From Arthrobacter oryzae (GTDB taxonomy: Bacteria > Actinomycetota > Actinomycetes > Actinomycetales > Micrococcaceae), in NCBI RefSeq assembly GCF_030812315.1, contig NZ_JAUSSM010000013.1:1-64000 (forward strand): DNA of 64,000 nt. The letters are read 5' to 3'. The notes beneath the pieces were generated by a model. The model did not search any database and was not told where the DNA came from. It saw only the letters and a list, made by a program, of their open reading frames with translations. Of this stretch, positions 26,455 to 35,093 are shown piece after piece. Numbering within the stretch: position 1 is the stretch's first letter; every line of letters starts with the position of its first letter. A program made the translations under genes and the position numbers.

Positions 26455-28305
26455 CTACATGCTCTCCGGGGTTTCGATGCCCAGCAGGTCGAGCCCCTCG
26501 GAGAGCCTGTGGAGGACCAGTGCGCACAGGGCAAGCCGCGACTCACAGACGGACTCTTCGGCCTTTAGCACAGGGCACTGGTCGTAGAAGGACGTGAACA
26601 GCTGGGAGAGCTCGAACAGGTACGCACACAGCCGGTGCGGCTCGAGCAGTTCCCCCACCTTTCGGAGGGTCGCCCCATATTCGAGCAGGTGCAGGGCCAG
26701 GGCACGCTCGGCGGGTTCGACGACGGCGATCGTCGCGGCCGCCGTCGGCTCGCCGGCCGCCCCGCCGACAGACACCGCCCCACCGGCAGACACCGCCCCG
26801 CCCGCGCCCGCCGTCGGCTCGCCAGCCGCCCCACCGGCAGACACCGCCCCGCCCGCGGCCACAGCCTCGCCGGCCTTTCGCACGATGGAGCGGATCCGCG
26901 CGGCGGCGTACTGCACGTAGGGGCCGGTATTGCCGCTGAGTGCCAGCATGCGGTCGAAGTCGAATACATACTCGGTATCGTGACCCACGGAGAGGTCGGC
27001 GTACTTCACGGCTCCGATGCCCACCTGCCGGGCGGTCACGGCACGCACCTCCTCCGAGAGATCCGGGCGGCTCGAGTCCACCACGGCGCGGGCACGGTCC
27101 ACCGCTTCGTCCAGCAGGGCCATGAGCTTCACCGGGGTGCCGGAACGGGATTTCAGGATCTTGCCGTCTTCGCCCAGTACGTTGCCGATCTGCACGTGGG
27201 TGGCCTCGACCGCGTTAGGCAGCCAGCCGGCCTCGCGCGCCGTCTCCATGACCATCCGCAGGTGGACGTTCTGCGGCGCGCCCACCACGTAGAGGATGCG
27301 GTCGGCGTGGAGTTCCTGGACCCGGTACCGGATGGTGGCGAGGTCCGTCGTTGCGTACCCGTACCCGCCGTCGGACTTGCGGATAATGAGCGGCAGCGGC
27401 TCGCCGTCCCTGCCCGTAAACCCGGCCGGGAAGGTGCACAGCGCCCCCTCGCTGACGCGGGCCAGGCCACGCTCCTCCAGTTCCTGGCACAGCTGTGCTA
27501 AATGGGCGTCATACGAGCTTTCACCCGCGATGTGGTCGTCCTGGAGGCTGACTCCCAGCGTGGAGTAGATGGCGTTGAAGTACACCTTCGAGTGGTCCAC
27601 CAGCCGCTGCCAGACCTCTAGTGTCTCCTCGTGGGCCGACTGGAGTGACACCACACGGAGCCGGGCACGCGTCGCGAAGCTGTCCGGGCCGGAATCGGAC
27701 GCGTCGAACTTTGCCCGCGCTGCCTGATAGAACGCACTGGGGTCCTCCACCAGCAGCGCCGCCTCGGGCGAATCCTCCCCGATCTCCAGCCAGTGCTCAA
27801 TCAGCATGCCGAACGGCGTGCCCCAGTCGCCGATGTGGTTCTGCCGGATCACCGTGTGGCCCAGCGCTTCGAGGACGCGGACCAGGCTGTCCCCCACCAC
27901 GGTGGTGCGGAGGTGCCCCACGTGCATTTCCTTCGCAACGTTTGGGGAGGAATAGTCGACGACGACGCGCTGGGCGTGCGCCGCCGGCCCGCCCTGCGGC
28001 CGGGACGCCTGGGCGTTGAGTAGCTCCTCAATCCAGGTGCCGTCGAAGGTTAGGTTGATGAATCCGGGGCCGGAAATTTCGACGCCGGTGCACATGCCGT
28101 CGAGCTCCAGTGCCTCAACAATGCGTGTCGCAGCGTCCCGGGGCGGCAGGCCGACCTTTTTGGCCAGCGCCATGGCGGCGTTGACCTGGATGTCCGCGAA
28201 CTGCGACGGCCGGACCACCGGGTCCGTGTCCCGGAACTCCTCGCCGAACGCTTGGGCAATAGCTGCCTGGACTCTGGGGACAACCATCTCAGCCGGATTA
28301 TTCAC
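26455..28305 (-). CDS. argS: Arginyl-tRNA synthetase
   Basis: Class I synthetase charging tRNA-Arg. The HIGH-like motif is HVGH within SSPNVAKEMHVGHLRTT, and a KMSKS-equivalent region occurs as KILKSRSG. The N-terminal Add domain and C-terminal DALR anticodon-binding domain are recognisable. At 616 residues it is longer than usual because of a Gly/Ala-rich repetitive insert at residues 480-524, between NTGPYVQYAAARIRSI and the DALR domain. It is not beside lysA, where many actinobacteria keep argS, so a second copy may exist elsewhere; this window cannot show that. Confidence 0.93.
   Translation of the reverse strand: MNNPAEMVVPRVQAAIAQAFGEEFRDTDPVVRPSQFADIQVNAAMALAKKVGLPPRDAATRIVEALELDGMCTGVEISGPGFINLTFDGTWIEELLNAQASRPQGGPAAHAQRVVVDYSSPNVAKEMHVGHLRTTVVGDSLVRVLEALGHTVIRQNHIGDWGTPFGMLIEHWLEIGEDSPEAALLVEDPSAFYQAARAKFDASDSGPDSFATRARLRVVSLQSAHEETLEVWQRLVDHSKVYFNAIYSTLGVSLQDDHIAGESSYDAHLAQLCQELEERGLARVSEGALCTFPAGFTGRDGEPLPLIIRKSDGGYGYATTDLATIRYRVQELHADRILYVVGAPQNVHLRMVMETAREAGWLPNAVEATHVQIGNVLGEDGKILKSRSGTPVKLMALLDEAVDRARAVVDSSRPDLSEEVRAVTARQVGIGAVKYADLSVGHDTEYVFDFDRMLALSGNTGPYVQYAAARIRSIVRKAGEAVAAGGAVSAGGAAGEPTAGAGGAVSAGGAVSVGGAAGEPTAAATIAVVEPAERALALHLLEYGATLRKVGELLEPHRLCAYLFELSQLFTSFYDQCPVLKAEESVCESRLALCALVLHRLSEGLDLLGIETPESM
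26734..26868 (-). repeat. Low-complexity repetitive insert inside argS
   Basis: Codons 480-524 encode imperfect repeats of GGAVSAGGA and AAGEPTA. The DNA is built of reused segments such as CCACCGGCAGACACCGCCCC, consistent with slippage between the catalytic and anticodon-binding domains. Confidence 0.8.
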
Positions 28306-28336
28306 ATGCTCAAATTATCAGGCCGGGCCCCTTCCG

Positions 28337-28479
28337 ACGCTCTCTCACTTCCCGCGGTTAAATCCGGGACGCTCTCTCACTACCTGCCGCCAAAAAGGCG
28401 ACGCTCTCTCACCTCCCGGCCGCGCGGCCAGAAAAGTGAGAGAGCGTCACCAAGAAGCCCACGAAAAGTGGGAGAGCGT
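28337..28479. repeat. 32-bp phased repeat cluster D (three forward, two reverse units)
   Basis: Forward units start at 28337, 28369 and 28401; reverse cores start at 28436 and 28468 (the second is GTGGGAGAGCGT). All like-oriented spacings are 32 bp. The cluster lies between two leftward genes, argS start and phoX-like stop. Confidence 0.9.
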
Positions 28480-28486
28480 CGGGCCT

Positions 28487-30565
28487 TTAGCCGCGGAAGA
28501 CCTGGACCACCGACGGGCGCGGGGCGCGGGCCTGGCCACGCGCCGGCGTCGTGCCTGCCGGAACGTAGTCCGGGAAGTACGAGTTGGGCGCGTCGAACGT
28601 GCCTTCCTCCCCCGGGTGCTGCACGGCCACGAACACGGTGCGCTCGTCGTCGTGGATGATCGGTCCGCAGGTTTCGGCGTCGCGCGGCACGGCCAGGAAC
28701 TGTTCCACCTTGCCGCGCTCGGCGCCGTCCAGGGTGACCTTGAACAGGCCGTCAGCCTTGCCGATGCCGGAGGGGGCGCCGTCGGTGGAGATCCAGAGGT
28801 TGCCCACGGAGTCGAATGCGAGGTTGTCCGGGCAGGAGATCGGCGAGACCTTGTTAACCGGGAAGCCGGAGAAGTAGGTGACGTCGCCCTGGGCAGGATC
28901 GCCGCAGACCATCAGCAGGTTCCAGGTGAACTGGGTGGACGTCTGGTCCCCGGTCTCGGTGATCTCCACAATGTGCCCGTCACGGTTCTGATTGCGCGGG
29001 TTAACCTCGTTGGCGCCTTCCTTGCCGGCCTTGCCGCGGTCCGAGTTGTTGGTGCAGGCGACGTAGACCTTGCCGGTGTGCAGGCTTGGCTCGACGTCCT
29101 CGGCGCGGTCCATCTTGGTGGGGCCCACCTTGTCCGCGGCCAGCCGGGTGTAGACCAGGACCTCTTCGACGGACATGCCGTCCACGGCCGAGACCCCGTT
29201 TACCACCAGTGGCAGCCACTCGCCGGTGCCGTCGAAGGCGCCGTCGGCCGGTACCGCGCCGGTGCCGGTGATCTCAGCCGCCGGCGAGTTGCCGGTGAAT
29301 TTGGCCACGTACAGGTTGCCGGCGGACAGCAGCGTCATGTTGTGCTTGCGGTCGCCCTCACGGTACTTGTCCTTGGAGACAAACTTGTAGAGGTAGTCGA
29401 AGCGCTCATCGTCGCCGGAGTAGGCCACCACGTGACCGGACTCGGCCACGATCACGTTGGCGCCTTCGTGCTTAAAACGGCCCAGCGAGGAGTGCTTCTT
29501 CGGCGTGGACGTGGGGTCGAACGGGTCCACTTCCACGATCCAGCCGAAGCGGTTGGCCTCATTCGCGTAACCGGCGTTGCGGGTGTCCCAGCGCTTCTCG
29601 TCCAGTTCCCACTTGCGCGCCGTGGCCGACGACGTCAGGCCGTAGCGCTTGTCCTCGGCGGTGGTGCCGGGCGCCGCGAAGTAGCCTTGGAAGTTCTCCT
29701 CGCCGGAGAGGATGGTGCCCCACGGCGTGGTGCCGCCGGCGCAGTTGCCGAGGGTGCCCTTGATCCAACGGCCGGCGCTATCGTCCTTAGTCTTGACCAG
29801 GGGGGAGCCCGCCGCGGGGCCGGTGAGCTCGTAGACCGTGCTGTTCAGGTAGCGGCGGTTCAGTTCCGCGCCCTTAACGTAGGTCCAGGGCTGGTTCTTG
29901 TTCTTGCGCTCAAGCTCCACCACGGACAGGCCGTGCGCGGCTGCCCCCACAGCGCGCACGTCGGCTGCCGGCATGGTGGACGGGAACATGATGGCGTCGT
30001 TGGTGTATTCGTGGTTCGCGAACAGCACGGCGCGGCGGCCCTTGGTGCCGGGGATTTCCAGGATGTCCGTGTAGTCGCAGTTGTAGCCGAACTGCTTTTC
30101 CTGCGCGGCGGCCGTCTGGTTGTTGAGGTCGAACTCAGGGGTTCCGTTGAACATCGGGTCACCCCAGCGGATGATCGGCTGCCAGGTGAAACCTTCAGGG
30201 ACTGTGACGGCGTCGACGGCGGCATCCACCGGAGCGATCGCGGTGAACTGCAGCTTGGACTTGCCGAAGCCGTCCTTTGCTGCGGCGGCGAGGCCGGTGC
30301 CGCCGTCGGCCACTGCCGTTCCGGCGGACGTTGCGGCACTGCCCAGCACGACGGCGAGGGCGCCGGCGGCGCCGAAGCCGAGGGCGGCGCGGCGGGACAT
30401 GGTGGCCGAGGCGATGTCGCGGAAGTAGCTGTTCGAGCTGGTGTTGCAGACTTCGCCCGAGCAGGCGTTGTCGCACTTCAGCGCGCAGGTGACGGGGCTG
30501 CGCTTGCCTTTGGTGTGGCCGAGCATGGGGAGCAGGGCAAACTTGCGTCCGGTCGTTTCAGACAT
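28487..30565 (-). CDS. PhoX family (DUF839) secreted phosphatase
   Basis: 692-residue homologue of PhoX alkaline phosphatases, Ca2+/Fe enzymes exported by Tat. A twin-arginine signal appears internally as TMSRRAALGFGAAGALAVVLGSAATSAG (residues ~54-81), preceded by an N-terminal segment rich in Cys (KCDNACSGEVCNTSS) often seen in actinobacterial members. Other landmarks are CNYTDILEIPGTKGRRAVLFANHEYTND, GGTTPWGTILSGEENFQGYF, ARKWELDEKRWD and CGDPAQGDVTYFSGFP. It probably releases phosphate from organic esters outside the cell. Start alternatives near the Tat signal are less likely because the Cys-rich leader is conserved. Confidence 0.9.
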   Translation of the reverse strand: MSETTGRKFALLPMLGHTKGKRSPVTCALKCDNACSGEVCNTSSNSYFRDIASATMSRRAALGFGAAGALAVVLGSAATSAGTAVADGGTGLAAAAKDGFGKSKLQFTAIAPVDAAVDAVTVPEGFTWQPIIRWGDPMFNGTPEFDLNNQTAAAQEKQFGYNCDYTDILEIPGTKGRRAVLFANHEYTNDAIMFPSTMPAADVRAVGAAAHGLSVVELERKNKNQPWTYVKGAELNRRYLNSTVYELTGPAAGSPLVKTKDDSAGRWIKGTLGNCAGGTTPWGTILSGEENFQGYFAAPGTTAEDKRYGLTSSATARKWELDEKRWDTRNAGYANEANRFGWIVEVDPFDPTSTPKKHSSLGRFKHEGANVIVAESGHVVAYSGDDERFDYLYKFVSKDKYREGDRKHNMTLLSAGNLYVAKFTGNSPAAEITGTGAVPADGAFDGTGEWLPLVVNGVSAVDGMSVEEVLVYTRLAADKVGPTKMDRAEDVEPSLHTGKVYVACTNNSDRGKAGKEGANEVNPRNQNRDGHIVEITETGDQTSTQFTWNLLMVCGDPAQGDVTYFSGFPVNKVSPISCPDNLAFDSVGNLWISTDGAPSGIGKADGLFKVTLDGAERGKVEQFLAVPRDAETCGPIIHDDERTVFVAVQHPGEEGTFDAPNSYFPDYVPAGTTPARGQARAPRPSVVQVFRG

Positions 30566-30675
30566 GGGGGGCCTTCCAAGGAATCCGATGAGGTCCCGCC
30601 CACCCTGTCAGTCGGTTCCAACCGGGAGCCGACAACCAGATGAAGACCCGGTGAACCGGCAGTGACCTACGAAAG

Positions 30676-30719
30676 GTGAGAGAGCGTCCCGGGAAAACCC
30701 ACAGGAAGTGAGAGAGCGT
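30676..30719. repeat. 32-bp phased repeat cluster E (two reverse units)
   Basis: GTGAGAGAGCGT cores begin at 30676 and 30708, 32 bp apart, between the start of the phoX-like gene and the stop of menC. Confidence 0.9.
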
Positions 30720-30731
30720 TCGGTTGTTGGG

Positions 30732-31742
30732 TTAGCGGGCGGCCAGCGACGCGTGCACGCGGCGGAGGCGGTCCAGCCACCAGTCCCGGCGGTCGGCGGG
30801 GGCGGCGAACTCCTCGAGCAGGCCGGCGTCGGCCGTGACGTCGCGGAGGCGGATGGCGCCGTCGTCGGCCACGAGGGAATCCCGCGTGACGTCGGCCGCG
30901 AGCAGGGACACCGTTCCCAGCCCGCACGCGTACGGCAGCTCCGGCAAGGAAGCCGCCAAGGCCAGCCCGGCGCGGATCCCCACCGAGGTGTCCAGCGCAG
31001 AGCTCACGACGGCAGGCAGCCCGGCCTGCGCCACGATGTCCAACGCGCGCCGCACTCCCCCGAGCGGCGCCACCTTGACCACAATGAGGTCCGCCGCGCC
31101 CGCCCGAGCCACACGCAGGGGATCCTCCTCCTTGCGCACGCTTTCGTCCGCGGCGATCAGCACGGGGATGCCGGCTGCCCGCAGCTGCCGGCGCACCTCG
31201 GCGAGTCCCTCAATCGACGGCACTGGCTGCTCGGCGTATTCAAGCCCGACGGCGGACAGCCGGGTCAGTGCCGCAACGGCCGTGGGCACGTCCCACCCTC
31301 CGTTCGCATCCACCCTGATGGCTGCGTCCGGCAGGGCGCTGCGGACGGCGGCGACCCGGGCGGCGTCGTCGTCGAGCGTCTGGCCGCGTTCCGCCACCTT
31401 GATCTTGACGGCGTCCACGCGGCCGAAGCGGGCCAGCACCTCGGGCACACGGTCCGCGGAGACGGCCGGCACGGTGGCGTTCACCGGAATCACGGACCGC
31501 AGCGGCGTGGGAAATCCCTGCCAGCCGGCCTCGACGGCGGAGGCGAGCCAGCGGGAGGCTTCGGCGTCGCCGTATTCGGGGAAGGGGCAGAACTCGCCCC
31601 ACCCCAGCGGCCCTTCCAACAGCAGGGCCTCGCGCTGGGTGATGCCGCGGAACGTCACGCGCATGGGCAGGCTCACCACATGGGCGGACGCCAAAAGCCG
31701 GTCCAGGGAAGGAAGGGGGTGGCTGGGTGCGTCGGCGGGCAT
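30732..31742 (-). CDS. menC: o-Succinylbenzoate synthase MenC
   Basis: Enolase-superfamily dehydratase forming o-succinylbenzoate from SHCHC in menaquinone synthesis. The 336-residue product from the ATG at 31742 shows the family order: KIKV (Lys of the KxK motif), IRVDANGGWD (metal Asp), EYAEQPVPS (metal Glu), IAADESV (metal Asp) and IVVKVAPLGG (second catalytic Lys). A longer frame to 31859 is not conserved-looking. It is separated by ~12 kb from the other men genes in this window, so it must be regulated independently. Confidence 0.92.
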   Translation of the reverse strand: MPADAPSHPLPSLDRLLASAHVVSLPMRVTFRGITQREALLLEGPLGWGEFCPFPEYGDAEASRWLASAVEAGWQGFPTPLRSVIPVNATVPAVSADRVPEVLARFGRVDAVKIKVAERGQTLDDDAARVAAVRSALPDAAIRVDANGGWDVPTAVAALTRLSAVGLEYAEQPVPSIEGLAEVRRQLRAAGIPVLIAADESVRKEEDPLRVARAGAADLIVVKVAPLGGVRRALDIVAQAGLPAVVSSALDTSVGIRAGLALAASLPELPYACGLGTVSLLAADVTRDSLVADDGAIRLRDVTADAGLLEEFAAPADRRDWWLDRLRRVHASLAAR

Positions 31743-32005
31743 GGTTTTCACTCTACCGGCCACCCCTGACAACGGGCCCGCACAAAAAACCCCGCTGCAG
31801 AAAGGGAAATGCCCAGGAGTCCCTTGGTAGGGCCGACGGCGACTGGGGGCGAGCTTCACGTTTATGAGACTCGTCGCCGCCGGCCCAGCTCAAGGAGCCC
31901 CGGGCGTACACATTCCCTGCGGTTACCCGCCGGATCTGCTGCGGGGCGGTCCGTGTAAAACCGGACCGTTGATAAAATCCTAGGGATCCCGGGCCGCCGC
32001 CGCAT

Positions 32006-32020
32006 GAGTACCCGCTACTC
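32006..32020. promoter_or_regulatory. GAGTA-N5-TACTC motif, site 1
   Basis: GAGTACCCGCTACTC is a perfect 5-bp-arm inverted repeat followed by GTTTTGGCGG. Similar sequences occur at 33151, 37773 and 58725, all intergenic. Confidence 0.4.
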
Positions 32021-32050
32021 GTTTTGGCGGCGCAGATGTACTCAGGAAAG

Positions 32051-32086
32051 CGGCCATCACGCGCCGCGAAAAGGGCGTGATGGCCG
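32051..32086 (-). terminator. Hairpin after the secreted hypothetical gene
   Basis: CGGCCATCACGC (32051-32062) pairs perfectly with GCGTGATGGCCG (32075-32086), ~40 bp beyond the stop of the leftward gene. The right-side sequence is not U-rich. Confidence 0.6.
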
Positions 32087-32126
32087 CCGGTTGGAAGGGT
32101 GCAAGCACCCCTAACCAAACACGGAG

Positions 32127-32771
32127 TTACCGGTGCTTGTGGTCGTCATCCTTGGCGCGGTCCAGCAGCTTGCAGAGGTCCTTCGCGTGCCGGATGCTGT
32201 TGTGCGTGATCTCACCGGAGACGATCTCCATCTGGTCAACGGAGGCATAGACAACGTTCCCAGCCAGCCGTCCGCGTTCGAAGTAGAAAGCCTTCGGCAG
32301 TCCTGCGTCCTCAAAAGCCTTCTCGTCAGCGGCTCCCACGGCAAACACCAGGCTGGGACCCCGTGCCGAGAGGTGGGCGCTCAGGCCGTCTGCTGCGAGC
32401 CTCTGGGTGAACGGACCGGATACGTCCAGCTCGTCGATGGTCGCACCGTCGGAGACGCGGGTCAGGTCAACGGTGGCGTCGCCGCGGAACTTGATCACCA
32501 GGGTCCCGTTGTCCTTCTTCTCGCCCTTGTACTTCACCTCGCGCTCGTCGCCGGCCTCCACCTTGATGGTGGTGTCGCAGGCCTGGAACTCGTAGGGGTC
32601 GTAGTACGCGTCAGGCACGGAGACGTACTTTCCGTCGGTGTCCTGCGGGGGCCACGGCCCTGCGGCCCCTCCGCCGCCGTCAGACCCGGCGGATGCCGGA
32701 GCGGAAATTCCCGTAAGCAATGCCAGCGCAAGGGTGGCGGGCAGACACAGATACCTCATTTTTCGGTTCAT
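32127..32771 (-). CDS. Secreted protein of unknown function
   Basis: 214 residues from the ATG at 32771, which has AGGAG nine bases upstream. A Sec signal peptide is clear (NRKMRYLCLPATLALALLTGISAPASA). The mature part starts with Gly/Pro-rich sequence, then a beta-rich domain with DAYYDPYEFQACDTTIKVEAGDEREVKYKGEKK, and ends in basic residues. There are few cysteines and no anchor, so it is probably released or wall-associated. I do not recognise a named family; similar short secreted proteins are common in Micrococcaceae. Confidence 0.7.
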   Translation of the reverse strand: MNRKMRYLCLPATLALALLTGISAPASAGSDGGGGAAGPWPPQDTDGKYVSVPDAYYDPYEFQACDTTIKVEAGDEREVKYKGEKKDNGTLVIKFRGDATVDLTRVSDGATIDELDVSGPFTQRLAADGLSAHLSARGPSLVFAVGAADEKAFEDAGLPKAFYFERGRLAGNVVYASVDQMEIVSGEITHNSIRHAKDLCKLLDRAKDDDHKHR

Positions 32772-33307
32772 GGCAGCACTCCTGAAGATGGCAGGAGGGG
32801 TCGCATACGGGCCTGACCTGCCAATGTTGGTAAACATCAAATGCCAGCTAGGCGACGAGACCAGTTGTGATGCGGTGATCTTGCGGCCGCTGTGTTCAGG
32901 CCCGCAATACGTTCAAGCTAGCGCCGCCGTCATGGGGGTGTCAACGGGTAATCGGACACCCGCGGCACGCGGATTAGGGCCGCCAATTGGGGCACGCACA
33001 TAGGGCACGCAAATGCGGTGGTTTTGCGGATGCCAATGCCCTGCGTGTCACCGTCGTTCCGGGCATTGGCATCCGCTGCGGTCGTCGGCTTAGTGCTGAT
33101 CGGCTGGCGGCCGGTATGCCTAGCGTAGGAAAATCGCCGACGCCCAGCACGAGTATTTGCTACCTGTTTTGGCGCGCCATCGCAGCCAGTGGTTGCCGGC
33201 GATACGGGGTCCCTGGCCCCGCAGCGTCGGCACCGCAGGCCGCAGCGCAGGGCCCTGCGCGGTCACTCCTCAGACGGCTCCCAGCATTTTGTGGGACGCT
33301 GAAGGTG
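32772..33307. other. Non-coding stretch between secreted hypothetical and PAP2 genes
   Basis: About 530 bp with no credible gene; an open frame running into PAP2 has no start with a ribosome-binding site. It contains the GAGTA-N5-TACCT motif at 33151-33165 and probably divergent promoters. Confidence 0.5.
33151..33165. promoter_or_regulatory. GAGTA-N5-TACCT motif, site 2
   Basis: GAGTATTTGCTACCT followed by GTTTTGGCGC, ~145 bp upstream of the PAP2 start. It shares 10 following bases almost exactly with site 1. Confidence 0.4.
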
Positions 33308-34222
33308 ATGAGCTCTCACCTTAAAGATTCCCGACGACGGCGGCCCGCCGGGCAGGTGCGTGGCGCAAAGCGCCTGGCTGCGCTGTGCCTCCTCGCAACA
33401 CTGGCCTGTGTAGCCGGGCTGACCGCCACGTACTACTTCTTCGTGCAGACCACCACGGGACAGTACATCGACGAATCCGCGCTCGTGGAGGCCGTGGCCA
33501 TCCACGGACCCGCCGGGAAGGCCGCCACCAGGTTCCTGGACTGGCTGCCCACCATCTCGCTGGTGATGGCCGCCGTCGTCGTCCTCTTTGTCACGGTGAT
33601 CCGGAAACGCTGGCGGGCCGCAGGCATTGCCGTGGCCGCGTGCATCGGCGCGAACATCGCCACCCAGGTATTGAAGGAACTGCTGCCGGCCCGGCCGTTC
33701 CGCGGAGTGGAAACGCTCGAGCTGAATTCACTGCCGTCCGGGCACACCACGCTGGCAGCGTCCGCTGCGGCCGCCGTGTTCCTTATGGCGTCGCCGCGCT
33801 GGCGGCCGTTCGCGGGCTTTGTGGGCGGCAGCTTCGCCATCGTGTCCGGGATTTCCACGGTGGTGAACCAGTGGCACCGCCCGGCCGACGTCGTGGCGGC
33901 CTTCCTGCTGGTGGGCGCGTTCGCCATCCCGGCCGGGTGGATGATCATCCGCACGGGCAACTCATGGAACGTGTGGGACGGCTTCGGCGGACACTGGGCG
34001 TCCTCACGCTGGTGGATCCGGCTGCCGTCCCTGATCTGCCTGGTGTTCGCGGCGGCCGCCGCGTATTTGCTCACCCGGTACATTCCCGGCCAGGGCGGCA
34101 GTGCCAACAGCTATTTCTGGGGCGGCATCTCGCTGATCGTGGTGGCCGGATACCTCGCGACGGTGGCAACCACCGCCCTGTTCGCTTTTGCCGCACGACG
34201 GCGGGCGGCCGGCACCCGCTGA
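33308..34222 (+). CDS. PAP2 superfamily phosphatase (membrane)
   Basis: 304-residue membrane protein with about six hydrophobic segments. The three phosphatase motifs are present: KELLPARP (KX6RP), LPSGH (PSGH) and a third motif with WHRPADVV (HX3D). It probably dephosphorylates a lipid such as undecaprenyl or phosphatidyl phosphate at the outer face of the membrane; specificity cannot be read. The ATG at 33308 is chosen because homology and the basic cytoplasmic N-terminus begin there, preceded by GAAGGTG. The following gene is convergent. Confidence 0.87.
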   Translation: MSSHLKDSRRRRPAGQVRGAKRLAALCLLATLACVAGLTATYYFFVQTTTGQYIDESALVEAVAIHGPAGKAATRFLDWLPTISLVMAAVVVLFVTVIRKRWRAAGIAVAACIGANIATQVLKELLPARPFRGVETLELNSLPSGHTTLAASAAAAVFLMASPRWRPFAGFVGGSFAIVSGISTVVNQWHRPADVVAAFLLVGAFAIPAGWMIIRTGNSWNVWDGFGGHWASSRWWIRLPSLICLVFAAAAAYLLTRYIPGQGGSANSYFWGGISLIVVAGYLATVATTALFAFAARRRAAGTR

Positions 34223-34237
34223 CGGCCCGACTGGCGC

Positions 34238-34870
34238 CTACTTCAGGAACGAGGCGTTGAAGGAGTTCAAGTCCACCGGCACGCCGTTGAGGCTGTGCTC
34301 GAACTTCTGCTGGATGCCGATCCGCATGGTGGCGGATGTGTTCCAGCCGCCGTACTGGACCGGGGCGGGCGCGAGGTAGTCGGCCGTCCAGGTGGAGTAG
34401 TTGAGGTTGCTGGTATTCGTATCCCAGAGCGGGACGTCGGAGAAGGCGGTGCTGTTGCTCATGAGTCCCGGCCACATGCCGCTGCCGCTGTAGATCACGG
34501 GCCGCACGCCCATGCTGCGGACGCCGTCCACCATTTCCCGGGTCACCGGAGAGCTGCCCGGCTCAACGTCGAGGGCGAAGAACTGCAGCTGCGAGGCGTA
34601 CGGTCCGGCCGCGTTGATGCCTCCCTGCCAGCAGGAGGCGTCCCGCGTGTAAACGGCGATTTTCAGGCCGGCATCGAGCGCCATCTTGAGCTGGGCCTGG
34701 GTCCGGTACCAGGGATCACAAGTACCCCAGGCGGTGGAGTGCATCACGTACAGCCGGATCCCGGCGTCGTACGCCTTTGTGAACCAGGCGGGGTCGGTGA
34801 TCGCAGCTGTGGTGTCCACAACCTTCACCGAAGAACCTGAAACGGGCGGGGTGCGCTTGGTGGGCTGCAT
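34238..34870 (-). CDS. GH25-like / DUF1906-type glycosidase-like protein
   Basis: 210-residue protein whose order of motifs (DTTAAITDPAWFTKAYDAGIRLYVMHS, AGLKIAVYTRDASCW, FFALDVEPG, VRPVIYSGSGMWP, PLWDTNTSN) follows the GH25 lysozyme-like TIM barrel. The D-x-E pair in ALDVEPG is positioned like the catalytic acids. No signal peptide is present from this start, so either export is non-classical or the start is elsewhere. Phage endolysin origin is possible, but no other phage genes are nearby. Function as a lysozyme is inference. Confidence 0.65.
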   Translation of the reverse strand: MQPTKRTPPVSGSSVKVVDTTAAITDPAWFTKAYDAGIRLYVMHSTAWGTCDPWYRTQAQLKMALDAGLKIAVYTRDASCWQGGINAAGPYASQLQFFALDVEPGSSPVTREMVDGVRSMGVRPVIYSGSGMWPGLMSNSTAFSDVPLWDTNTSNLNYSTWTADYLAPAPVQYGGWNTSATMRIGIQQKFEHSLNGVPVDLNSFNASFLK

Positions 34871-35093
34871 CTTCGCCTCCTAGACTCTGAAGCAAACGAT
34901 ACTCCTGGGTCTGGCCGGCCCGGCGGGGATGGGGCAGGCATGGCGCGGCAAGGCCGTGTGAAGGGGGGCCGGGCCGCGAAGGCATCTCCCATTTACATTG
35001 CCGCCCGCGAAGGCCAGAATAAATCGCACAACAGCCTCCACTGGCTCAGCAGCGAGCTGACTTCCATGCTGCTCAAAACAGGGGGCTGCTCTG

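Larger units (their letters stand above)
31743..32126. other. Non-coding stretch upstream of menC
   Basis: No convincing gene. It contains the menC promoter region, a stem CGGTCCG/CGGACCG near 31948-31970, the motif GAGTACCCGCTACTC (32006-32020), and the hairpin at 32051-32086 that follows the next leftward gene. Confidence 0.5.

Noticed and set aside
28016-30643. 875-codon plus-strand frame spanning repeat cluster D and the PhoX gene
   Set aside because: Antisense shadow of argS/phoX and non-coding repeats; no recognisable domain.
31753-32118. 121-codon minus-strand frame upstream of menC
   Set aside because: It crosses two stem-loops, has no ribosome-binding site and no protein-like pattern.
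34238-34870. GH25-like gene as part of a prophage
   Set aside because: No integrase, holin, structural gene or attachment site was found nearby.
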